From JACZWL01 sp046756445 (GTDB taxonomy: Bacteria > Pseudomonadota > Gammaproteobacteria > Steroidobacterales > Woeseiaceae), in the NCBI GenBank assembly GCA_046756445.1, contig JBHHWI010000001.1, positions 1 through 64,000 of the forward strand: a DNA stretch of 64,000 bases, written 5' to 3'. Shown here piece by piece: positions 47,844 through 55,668 of this stretch (position 1 is the stretch's first letter; the number at the start of each line of letters is the position of its first letter). The position numbers and the translations under genes were made by a program. The notes under the pieces are model-generated. The model saw only the letters and a program-made list of their open reading frames with translations. It was not told the DNA's origin and did no database searches.

Positions 47844-49925
47844 ATGAGTGCGTCGGCGAAACACGAAAACCGTTTGTGTTCCGAATCCAGCCCGTATCTG
47901 CTGCAACATGCCGGCAATCCGGTCGACTGGTATCCGTGGGGCGACGATGCGCTCGAACTCGCCAGAGATTCCGGCAAGCCCATCCTGCTGTCGGTCGGAT
48001 ACTCGGCCTGTCACTGGTGCCACGTCATGGCGCACGAATCCTTCGAGGACGAGGAAACGGCGTCGTTGATGAACGAGCTGTTCGTGAATATCAAGGTCGA
48101 TCGCGAGGAGCGTCCCGACATCGACAGGATCTACCAGACGGCGCATCAGTTGCTGACACAGCGGCCCGGCGGCTGGCCGCTGACCGTTTTCATCAACCCG
48201 GAAGATCAGCGGCCTTTCTTCGCCGGCACCTACTTTCCGAAGCAGGCGCGCTACGGCATGCCGGCGTTTTCGGATCTGTTGCAGCGCGTGGCCGCTTACT
48301 TTGCCGAGAACCGGGACGAGGTAGTCGATCAGGGCAGGCAGCTAGAGCTGGGCCTGGGCAGGCTCGAGCCCGAGGCGGTTGCCGGTGACCACGAGCTGAC
48401 CGCCGAACCGATCACGGCCGCCAGGCAGAGGATTGCAGACGGTTTCGATCGGGATTTCGGCGGCATCGGCACCGCCCCCAAGTTTCCGCACCCCGAAAAC
48501 CTGGATCGCCTGTTGCGGCACTGGCGCGCGGGCGCCGGCGGCCCCGAGCCGGACGTCGATGCGTTACACATGGTGTCGCTGACGCTCACCCGCATGGCCG
48601 AGGGCGGCATCTACGATCAGCTCGGCGGCGGCTTTTGCCGCTATTCGGTCGACCGTTGCTGGCAGATTCCACATTTCGAGAAGATGCTGTACGACAACGG
48701 GCCGTTGCTGGCGCTTTACGCGCAGGCGTTTCTGGCCACCGGCGACGCGCTGTTCGCGCGCATTGCCGGTGAAACGGCAGACTGGATGATCTCCGACATG
48801 CAATCGCCGGAAGGCGGTTTCTATGCGGCACGCGACGCCGACTCGGAGGGCGAGGAAGGCCGTTACTATGTCTGGACGCCTGAACAAGCCGGGAGCCTCC
48901 TCGATCGCGAGACCTATGATCTCCTGGCAACCCGATTCGGGCTGGACGCGGATGCGAATTTCGAGGGCAGGTGGCACCTCACGGTGCGCCATCGCATCGA
49001 CACTATTGCGGAGGCGGCCGGGTTGAGACAAAGCGACGTCGAAGAAAAGATCGACGACGCGAGAAAGATCCTGCTCGACGCGCGCGGTCAGCGTGTCGCC
49101 CCCGGCAGAGACGACAAGCAACTGACATCGTGGAATGCGCTCGCGATCCGCGGCCTGGCCATAGCCGGCATGGTGCTCGACCGGCCCGGGTTGATCGACG
49201 CGGCCGCAAGGGCCGCGGATTTCATCGAGCGGGAGCTTGTCCGTGACGGACGCCTGATGGCCAGCTACAAGGACGGCGAGTCGCGCTTCGCCGCGTATCT
49301 GGACGATCACGTTTTCATGCTCGATGCCCTGCTGTACCTCTTGCAGGCTCGCTGGAGCGGCCGTCACCTCGAGCTGGCGATCCGGCTCGCCGATCTGACG
49401 CTGGAGCACTTTCAGGATCGGGACAAAGGGGGCTTCTACTTCACCGCAGACGACCATGAGACGTTGATGCACCGGCCCAAGCCGCTGCCGGACGAAGCGA
49501 TGCCCTCGGGCAACGGCATCGCCGCCTATTCATTGCAGCGGCTCGGCTATCTGCTGGCCCGGCCGCGATACCTGGAAGCCGCCGAGGGCACGCTCAGAAG
49601 TGCCTGGCGGGCGATGAGCGAGTATCCGCATGGCCACGTCAGCCTGATCACCGCGCTTGAAGAATACCTGTCGCCGCCGGAAATCATCATCATTCGGGGC
49701 GATGAGGCACAAGCCAGCCGGTGGCGCGGTACGGCCGCGAACACTTACGCACCGCGGCGGCTGATTTTCGCCATCGACAGGGACGCCGAAGATCTGCCGG
49801 CCGCGTTGATGGAGAAGCGCGCCATTGAAAACGGGATCACTGCCTACCGCTGCGTCGGTAGCCGCTGTTCCCCGCCCATCAAGAGCGTGAACGAACTAGT
49901 AGTCGAACTTGCGGGCGCCAAATAG
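47844..49925 (+). CDS. Thioredoxin-domain protein of the YyaL/SSP411 family
   Basis: The 693-aa protein has an N-terminal thioredoxin-like domain (DUF255) with [18 protein letters not shown] and the redox motif CHWC at 56-59. An (alpha/alpha)6 glycosidase-like domain follows, related to N-acylglucosamine 2-epimerase ([27 protein letters not shown]). The family is widespread (SPATA20 in animals), but its biochemical role is not established. It is divergent from lgt, and the 3' end overlaps the convergent aminotransferase gene by 30 bases. Confidence 0.9.
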   Translation: MSASAKHENRLCSESSPYLLQHAGNPVDWYPWGDDALELARDSGKPILLSVGYSACHWCHVMAHESFEDEETASLMNELFVNIKVDREERPDIDRIYQTAHQLLTQRPGGWPLTVFINPEDQRPFFAGTYFPKQARYGMPAFSDLLQRVAAYFAENRDEVVDQGRQLELGLGRLEPEAVAGDHELTAEPITAARQRIADGFDRDFGGIGTAPKFPHPENLDRLLRHWRAGAGGPEPDVDALHMVSLTLTRMAEGGIYDQLGGGFCRYSVDRCWQIPHFEKMLYDNGPLLALYAQAFLATGDALFARIAGETADWMISDMQSPEGGFYAARDADSEGEEGRYYVWTPEQAGSLLDRETYDLLATRFGLDADANFEGRWHLTVRHRIDTIAEAAGLRQSDVEEKIDDARKILLDARGQRVAPGRDDKQLTSWNALAIRGLAIAGMVLDRPGLIDAAARAADFIERELVRDGRLMASYKDGESRFAAYLDDHVFMLDALLYLLQARWSGRHLELAIRLADLTLEHFQDRDKGGFYFTADDHETLMHRPKPLPDEAMPSGNGIAAYSLQRLGYLLARPRYLEAAEGTLRSAWRAMSEYPHGHVSLITALEEYLSPPEIIIIRGDEAQASRWRGTAANTYAPRRLIFAIDRDAEDLPAALMEKRAIENGITAYRCVGSRCSPPIKSVNELVVELAGAK

Positions 49926-50735
49926 CCGCTGCGCGGTTCCCCATGCCGGACCGACCGCGCCGCTCCCGACCGGGTTGCCATCCAGTTCGACGACGGGCGC
50001 GACGTTCCTGCTGGAACTCGTCAGCCAGATCTCGTCCGCATCGCGGGCTTCCGCCATACTCACAACACGTTCCTCGACGTGCATGGAGCCGTCGTTGCGC
50101 AGCATGTCCAGCAACATCAGGCGTGTGATGCCCGGCAGGACCTGGTGGTCCAGGGGCGGCGTGATGACGATTCCGTCCTTGATGATGAACGCATTGCTGG
50201 CACTGCCCTCGGTAATCTCGCCGGCCGCGTTGTAAAGCAGCGTCTCATCGTTTCCCTCGGCCTGGCCTTTCTGGAAATGAATGATATTACCCAGGAGCGC
50301 GGTGGATTTGATGTTGCACCGGCGCCAGCGTTTGTCCTCGGCGCTGGAAATCTTCAGGGGAGTCGCCGGCGTCGTGGAAAGCTCCGATGCGAACCCGAAG
50401 ACGGTCGGCGTGATGCCTTCGGGATACGCGTGATGCCGCTTCGTGTCGGCGCCGCGACTGACCTGGAGATAGATCGCCAGATCACCGCCACCGTTGCGCT
50501 CGATCAACTGGTCGCAGACCTCGCGCCACTGCCGGTGCGACCATCCCAGGCGGATTTCCACTGCGGCCAGGCCTTCGGCCATGCGGTTCATGTGCAGCTT
50601 GAAGCCGATCGGCCTGCCGTCGTGGACGGGAACCACTTCGTATATGCCGTCGCCGAACAGGAAGCCGCGGTCCATCGGGGAAATCCGTGCATCTTCCAGG
50701 GGCAGGTACTCGCCATTCAGGTATGCAACAGTCAT
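49896..50735 (-). CDS. dat: D-amino acid aminotransferase (class IV)
   Basis: The 279-aa fold-type IV PLP enzyme has Lys143 ([12 protein letters not shown]). It has the D-amino-acid carboxylate trap of the DAAT subfamily: Tyr32 in GDGIYEV and the Arg/His pair in [12 protein letters not shown]. It likely makes D-alanine or D-glutamate from keto acids. In many relatives dat sits between dacA and lipB; here it is 18 kb away, as third gene of an operon with a sulfotransferase and a second class IV aminotransferase, 5 bases downstream of the former. Confidence 0.9.
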   Translation of the reverse strand: MTVAYLNGEYLPLEDARISPMDRGFLFGDGIYEVVPVHDGRPIGFKLHMNRMAEGLAAVEIRLGWSHRQWREVCDQLIERNGGGDLAIYLQVSRGADTKRHHAYPEGITPTVFGFASELSTTPATPLKISSAEDKRWRRCNIKSTALLGNIIHFQKGQAEGNDETLLYNAAGEITEGSASNAFIIKDGIVITPPLDHQVLPGITRLMLLDMLRNDGSMHVEERVVSMAEARDADEIWLTSSSRNVAPVVELDGNPVGSGAVGPAWGTAQRLFGARKFDY

Positions 50736-50740
50736 CGTCT

Positions 50741-51472
50741 CTATCTGATCGCAACGCGTGCAAGCGCATCATAGTAGGGCATGCACTCGCCGAACAGGGC
50801 CTCGAGACGTTCTGGAAAAGGTTCGGTCTTGGGCTCGTAGGGTTGGAACCCTGTCGAGCGATGCACGCCGGCGTACCAGTACTCCGCCCAGATCCCGTCT
50901 TCGGTCCTGGCGCCGGCCGGCCACGACAGCATCGCCTCGTCGAAGGAAATGCCGACATGCCCGCACAGTTTCTCGAGAACACCGCGCGGATCCTCCAGTG
51001 TCGCTCTGGCATCCAGTACCGGAGGCTCCTGGCCGAGCGACTGCAGATACTCGAGGAGGTCCAGATGCATTTTATAGCCGACGTCCGCGAGCGTCGGATC
51101 GCTGACCTGCTCGGCATAGGAGGGCAGCATGTCGCGAGGGTGCCGGGTGAGCAAGACGTTGACGGTCCGGCTCATGAACGACTGATCCAGTTCGACCAGG
51201 TGGTGAGTCATCTGCTTGAAAAAGGCGACCGGTGTCGGTTGCGGCCCGAGGATGATATCGGCGACCACTTTTTCGCCGTCGTTTTCCATTGTGGCGATGA
51301 TGTCGTCGGCACCCGGATGATATTCCCGGGCCCCGGTGTTGACGAGGTAATGCGCGTACAGCGGTTCATCATATACGGTGGTGTCCGCGCGTTGGGCGAA
51401 CGAATACATCAAGGCTGTCGATATGTTCCTCGGGCCGCTCCAGACGCATAGACGTACCGGGTCGTCTGACAC
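50741..51472 (-). CDS. P-loop sulfotransferase-family protein
   Basis: The protein has 243 aa. The N-terminal phosphosulfate loop is VWSGPRNISTALMYSFAQR (10-28), followed by YDEPLYAHYL and a second nucleotide-contact segment LLTRHPRDMLPSYAEQ. It has the sulfotransferase fold, but the acceptor is unknown, and loss of true PAPS chemistry cannot be excluded. It lies between two class IV aminotransferase genes with gaps of 9 and 5 bases, so the three proteins probably act in one pathway. Confidence 0.78.
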   Translation of the reverse strand: MSDDPVRLCVWSGPRNISTALMYSFAQRADTTVYDEPLYAHYLVNTGAREYHPGADDIIATMENDGEKVVADIILGPQPTPVAFFKQMTHHLVELDQSFMSRTVNVLLTRHPRDMLPSYAEQVSDPTLADVGYKMHLDLLEYLQSLGQEPPVLDARATLEDPRGVLEKLCGHVGISFDEAMLSWPAGARTEDGIWAEYWYAGVHRSTGFQPYEPKTEPFPERLEALFGECMPYYDALARVAIR

Positions 51473-51481
51473 GCCCGCTGC

Positions 51482-52411
51482 CTACTTTGCCTCTCGTGCG
51501 GCGAGCACTGCGGCATTGATCGCATCCCGGTACAGCGACTCGAGCCGACGCGTCACCGGACCGGGGCCGCCGTCCCCGATGCTGCGGCCGTCAACGGCCG
51601 TCACCGGCGTAAGCCCACCGAATGTACCCGTAACGAATGCCTCATCCGCGCCGTAGACGTCAAAAAGCGAGAAGTTTTTTTGCAGGCACAGGATATCGTC
51701 TTCGCCGCATGCTTTGATGATTTTGCCGCGGGTGATCCCATTCATGCAGTACTGCCCCGTTGATGTCCATACTTCCCCGTCCCTGACCATGAAGAAATTG
51801 GTTGCGTTGCAGGTCGAGACGAAGCCGTGAACATCGAGCATCAGCGCCTCGTCCGCCCCGGCCTCGATTGCCTGAATCAGCGCCAGGACCTCGTGCAGCT
51901 TGCTGTGGCAGTTCAGCCGCGGGTCGAGATAGTCCGGCGACCCGCGCCGTATGCTGCTGGTGAACAGGGTTATTCCGTTCTCCCTGCTCTCCGGGCTGGC
52001 CTGTTTGTGCTCGGCGATGATAACGAGATTGGGACCGCCGACGACGAAACGCGGGTCCTGCGACGGCGTTTTTTTGGCGCCGCGCGTCAGCATGAAACGC
52101 ACATGCACATTATCGTGCATGTCGTTGGCGTCGATCGTGCGCCTGAGTTCCGCGATAAGCTCATCGCGGCTCATGCCGATATCCATGCCGACCGTCGCGG
52201 CCGACTGCCAGAGCCGGTCCAGGTGCTCATCGAGAAACACGAGAACACCGTCATGCAGGCGCAATGCTTCCCAGATACCGTCGCCTATCAGGTAGCCGCT
52301 GTCGAAGACGGATATCTTTGCTTTGTCACGCGGTACCAGGTCGCCGTTGACGTATATCAGGACCTTGTCGTTGCGTTCGTCAGCGACCGCGTTGTGCGTC
52401 CCATGAAACAT
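51482..52411 (-). CDS. Class IV aminotransferase, branched-chain type
   Basis: The protein has 309 aa from ATG 52411 (GTG 52429 would add six residues). The fold-type IV PLP site has Lys171 in LNCHSKLHEVLALIQA, preceded by VFDSGYLIGDGIWEALR. It lacks the RxH carboxylate trap of D-amino acid enzymes, so it resembles branched-chain or related L-amino acid transaminases. It is the first gene of the three-gene operon with the sulfotransferase, divergent from the sugar dehydrogenase. Confidence 0.82.
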   Translation of the reverse strand: MFHGTHNAVADERNDKVLIYVNGDLVPRDKAKISVFDSGYLIGDGIWEALRLHDGVLVFLDEHLDRLWQSAATVGMDIGMSRDELIAELRRTIDANDMHDNVHVRFMLTRGAKKTPSQDPRFVVGGPNLVIIAEHKQASPESRENGITLFTSSIRRGSPDYLDPRLNCHSKLHEVLALIQAIEAGADEALMLDVHGFVSTCNATNFFMVRDGEVWTSTGQYCMNGITRGKIIKACGEDDILCLQKNFSLFDVYGADEAFVTGTFGGLTPVTAVDGRSIGDGGPGPVTRRLESLYRDAINAAVLAAREAK

Positions 52412-52494
52412 TAGGCTGCGAACATACACGCTTAAGAGCGGAATGCAATCGAAACTGATACCCTTATGCGAAACCGGGAGAACAGGATTTCTTC

Positions 52495-53601
52495 ATGCAT
52501 CGCCCGACTGTTGTTGTCACCTGTCTGTTGCTCGCTGCCTCGGGTTCGATGGCCGATAGTCGCGGTGCATTTGTCGCCACGCCGGTCGCGAGCTTCGATG
52601 AACCCTGGGCGATGAGCTTTCTGCCCGACGGCCGGCTGCTCGTCACCGAGAAAGCGGGCCGATTGTTCGTCGTTACCTCGGACGGCGACAAGTCCGGGCC
52701 CGTATCCGGCGTTCCCGACGTCGCCTACGGCGGCCAGGGTGGCTTTGGCGACGTGGTCCCGCATCCCGATTACGCATCCAACGGACTGGTCTATATCAGC
52801 TACGCGGAAGCGGGTGAGGGCGAGCTGCGCGGCGCCGCCGTGGCGCGAGCCAGGCTCGTCTTCGATGCCGCGGGTGGCCGGCTGGAAGGCCTCAAAGTTA
52901 TCTGGCGGCAAGTTCCGAAAGTGACCGGAGGCGGCCATTTTGGGCACCGGATCGCATTCTCGCCGGACGGCTGCCTGTTCATTTCCTCGGGCGAGCGGCA
53001 GAAATTCGATCCGTCTCAGGACATGCAGCAAAACCTCGGCAAGCTGGTGCGACTGAATGATGACGGCTCCGTGCCGGATGACAATCCGTTTTTTGACCAG
53101 GGTGGCGTCGCCGCACAGGTCTGGTCGCTCGGCCACCGCAATCCACTGGGGCTTGCATTCGATCAGCAAGGCCGGCTGTGGAATGTCGAGATGGGACCGA
53201 AAGGCGGTGACGAACTCAACCTCGTCGTTCGTGGCGAGAATTACGGATATCCGATCGTCTCCAACGGCGATCACTACGACGGCACCGACATTCCGGACCA
53301 CGACACGCGACCGGAGTTTGCGGCGCCCAGGGCCTGGTGGACGCCGGTGATATCGCCCGGCGGACTGATGATTTATACGGGCGACCTTTTTCCGCGGTGG
53401 AAAGGCGACGCGTTCATCGCCGGCCTGTCATCGAAGTCCCTCGTGCGGGTAGACATCGACGGCGACGCCGCCTCGGAAGCGGAGCGATTCGACATGAAAG
53501 AACGGATTCGCGGCGTCAGACAGGGGCCGGACGGTGCGATCTGGCTGATCGAGGACGGTGCGGGCGGACGGCTGCTGAAGCTCACGCCGGAAAGCCAGTG
53601 A
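52495..53601 (+). CDS. PQQ-dependent soluble aldose sugar dehydrogenase (YliI-like)
   Basis: The 368-aa periplasmic six-bladed beta-propeller has a Sec signal ([16 protein letters not shown]). The family motifs are [35 protein letters not shown] with the catalytic His, [14 protein letters not shown] and GPKGGDELN. It would oxidise aldoses with PQQ. No pqq synthesis gene lies in the window. The GFA-type gene starts within its stop codon (GTGA). Confidence 0.88.
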   Translation: MHRPTVVVTCLLLAASGSMADSRGAFVATPVASFDEPWAMSFLPDGRLLVTEKAGRLFVVTSDGDKSGPVSGVPDVAYGGQGGFGDVVPHPDYASNGLVYISYAEAGEGELRGAAVARARLVFDAAGGRLEGLKVIWRQVPKVTGGGHFGHRIAFSPDGCLFISSGERQKFDPSQDMQQNLGKLVRLNDDGSVPDDNPFFDQGGVAAQVWSLGHRNPLGLAFDQQGRLWNVEMGPKGGDELNLVVRGENYGYPIVSNGDHYDGTDIPDHDTRPEFAAPRAWWTPVISPGGLMIYTGDLFPRWKGDAFIAGLSSKSLVRVDIDGDAASEAERFDMKERIRGVRQGPDGAIWLIEDGAGGRLLKLTPESQ

Positions 53602-54014
53602 GTGCAGCCAGCGGCAAGTGTCTGTGCGGCGCCGTTCGCTTCACGGTTGACAGCATGAAGCCCCGCCATTACGCCTGCCATTGCGGCATGTGCCGCCGCT
53701 GGAGCGGCGGTCCGCTACTCGCTGTATCGGTTTCAGGCGTGAAGTTCGAGGGTGACGACGATATCACGGTCTACGATTCCTCGGACTGGGCCCAGCGGGG
53801 ATTCTGCCGCATTTGCGGGACGAATCTCTTCTACCGTCTCAAAGAGACCGGCGATTACGGGATCTGTGCCGGCGCCTTCGACGATGCCCCGGACCTGAAA
53901 CTGACCGGCGAGCTGTTCATCGACAACAAGCCCGATGGCTATGACTTCGCCGGTGATCATCCCCGGCTGACCGAGGCCGAGACAATCGCGAAATTTTCGT
54001 CCTCCGGCGACTGA
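53598..54014 (+). CDS. GFA/CENP-V family zinc protein
   Basis: The protein has 138 aa from GTG 53598, overlapping the dehydrogenase stop. Zinc-binding cysteines follow the GFA pattern: CLC (8-10), CHCGMC (27-32), then CRIC in [13 protein letters not shown]. Members include glutathione-dependent formaldehyde-activating enzyme, but many have unknown substrates. It overlaps the following HAD gene by one base. Confidence 0.85.
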   Translation: MSAASGKCLCGAVRFTVDSMKPRHYACHCGMCRRWSGGPLLAVSVSGVKFEGDDDITVYDSSDWAQRGFCRICGTNLFYRLKETGDYGICAGAFDDAPDLKLTGELFIDNKPDGYDFAGDHPRLTEAETIAKFSSSGD

Positions 54015-54673
54015 TGGCTGTTCCTGAACTCGACCTGGTCGTGTTCGACATGGCGGGCACGACGCTGCACGCTTCCGACGAGGTCCTTGATGCATTCAGG
54101 GCGGCTTTTGCGCACTTCGATATCGAGTTGTCCGAGGAGGAGATTCGCGGGATTCGTGGCAAATCCAAACGTGAAACGATTGCCGATCTGCTTATCGGCC
54201 ACGAAGGATTGGATGCGGAGGAGGTTTACGCAGACTTCGAACAGATCCTCATGGACAGATTCGAGGCGCAGGATGTCGTGGCAATCGACGGCGCAGAAGA
54301 GACCTTCGCCTGGTTGAAATCACGGAACGCGAACATTGCCCTGAATACGGGATTCGATCGGGCGATTGCCGACATGCTGATTCGAAGGGTCGGTTGGGAC
54401 ACCATGGTCGACGCTGTCGTAACCAACAGTGACGTTCCGACAGGACGCCCTGCGCCATTCCTGCTGTTTCGAGCTATGGAATGGACGGCTTGCAAGAGCG
54501 TTGACCGGGTCGCCGCAGTGGGCGACACAATCGCTGATTTGCAGGCCGCCAGCAACGCCGGCGTCAAATGGCGCATCGGCGTGCTGTCGGGGGCCCATAG
54601 TGAAGCCCGGCTAAGGTCGTATCCGCACACTGCGATCGTCGAAACCGTCGCGGATCTGCCCGAGGTCCTTTAG
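54014..54673 (+). CDS. HAD-family hydrolase, phosphonatase-like
   Basis: The 219-aa protein has the motif I nucleophile Asp12 in VVFDMAGTTLHASDEV, the DxAGT form seen in phosphonoacetaldehyde-hydrolase-like (PhnX-type) proteins, plus GRPAPFLLFRAM and the motif IV AVGDTIADLQAASNAG. The substrate is unknown; the PhnX cap-domain Lys cannot be confirmed by eye, and no phosphonate genes are nearby. It is the last gene of the sugar dehydrogenase-GFA-HAD operon. Its stop overlaps the convergent M23 gene by 4 bases. Confidence 0.8.
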   Translation: MAVPELDLVVFDMAGTTLHASDEVLDAFRAAFAHFDIELSEEEIRGIRGKSKRETIADLLIGHEGLDAEEVYADFEQILMDRFEAQDVVAIDGAEETFAWLKSRNANIALNTGFDRAIADMLIRRVGWDTMVDAVVTNSDVPTGRPAPFLLFRAMEWTACKSVDRVAAVGDTIADLQAASNAGVKWRIGVLSGAHSEARLRSYPHTAIVETVADLPEVL

Positions 54674-55668
54674 TACGCCACGAGTTCCTGCCCGACTTCC
54701 GGCGTAACCGCCGAGCCATTTGCCCCTTCGAACACGATCGGAACCGACACCAGACGCAGCCCGCGATTGCGCAAAACGGCAAAATGCAGATGTGGCCCGG
54801 TTGAAAAACCGGTGTTGCCGGAATCGGCGATGTATTGCCCGCGCTGTACCTGATCTCCTGGTTTGACGCGAATCGTGTTCCAGTTCAGATGCGCATACAC
54901 ACCCATCGTCCCGTCGTCGTGCAGCACCCGAATCAGGTTCGCCGACGCGCCCTCCTCTGCAGGATCCGGGCCCGCCCGGAAATTGGTACTGGCTACTTCG
55001 AAAACGGTGCCACTCCGAGCGGCATAGACGTCCGTCCCGATGGGCATGGAAATGTCGACTGCATAGTAACTATCAGGTGTCGAATGGGTTACGCCTACCG
55101 GAAATGCCTGCGACACCATGAATTTGTTAGCCGTCGCAAACGGCGCGCGATACTGCTGACCGGTATCGTGCTCTGCCTGCGGGTCGCCGGGCAGATATAG
55201 AAACCGATAGCTTACGTAGGGTGCGTCCACACCATCAAGGGCATCGAGCTGCAGCAGCTCCGTTTCGCTGCGGGCCGGCAGGACCCAGCTCATCGACTGG
55301 TCGGGCGCCGGCAATTCAACGTTTTGGATCTCGTCGAGGGCAAGTATGACCTCGATCGGCGCATGAAACTCGTTTGACGCATGGAACCGAATCTGTTTGC
55401 CGACCGTGCGATGTCCCACCCACACTTGCGGCTTGCCGGTTCCGGTCGGCAGATCACGTACTTCGGCTCCCGCCTCGGTGTCGGGAGCCCGGTCCGTGTA
55501 TACCCACTCGCCATCGGGTCCGCGGTATTTGTATAGCGCCTGCGCCATGCCGATCCCGGAGACGGTAATCAGGATTGCTGTGATCAGAAGCCCTGACGGA
55601 ATGGAATGCAGGGAGACCCTATCCGATGTCGATGCGCTGCCACCCGTCTTCCGTGCGTCGAATTTCAT
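54670..55668 (-). CDS. Secreted M23-family peptidase with DUF4124-like N-terminus
   Basis: The protein has 332 aa from ATG 55668, overlapping the upstream protease gene by 50 bases; TTG 55692 is less likely. After a signal-anchor (SGLLITAILITVSGIG) comes a DUF4124-like segment (ALYKYRGPDGEWVYTDRAP). The C-terminal M23 metallopeptidase has YYAVDISMPIGTDVYAA, GVYAHLNW and GPHLHFAV. The first zinc pair is probably His195 and Asp205, as in the YAVDF-type subgroup. It likely cleaves peptidoglycan cross-links or activates an amidase. Confidence 0.85.
   Translation of the reverse strand: MKFDARKTGGSASTSDRVSLHSIPSGLLITAILITVSGIGMAQALYKYRGPDGEWVYTDRAPDTEAGAEVRDLPTGTGKPQVWVGHRTVGKQIRFHASNEFHAPIEVILALDEIQNVELPAPDQSMSWVLPARSETELLQLDALDGVDAPYVSYRFLYLPGDPQAEHDTGQQYRAPFATANKFMVSQAFPVGVTHSTPDSYYAVDISMPIGTDVYAARSGTVFEVASTNFRAGPDPAEEGASANLIRVLHDDGTMGVYAHLNWNTIRVKPGDQVQRGQYIADSGNTGFSTGPHLHFAVLRNRGLRLVSVPIVFEGANGSAVTPEVGQELVAY

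Noticed and set aside
54670..55668. M23 peptidase seeming to lack the first zinc His (YYAVD instead of HxGxD)
   Set aside because: A recognised M23 subgroup has YAVDF with the His several residues earlier, and His195 is in that place, so the site is probably complete.
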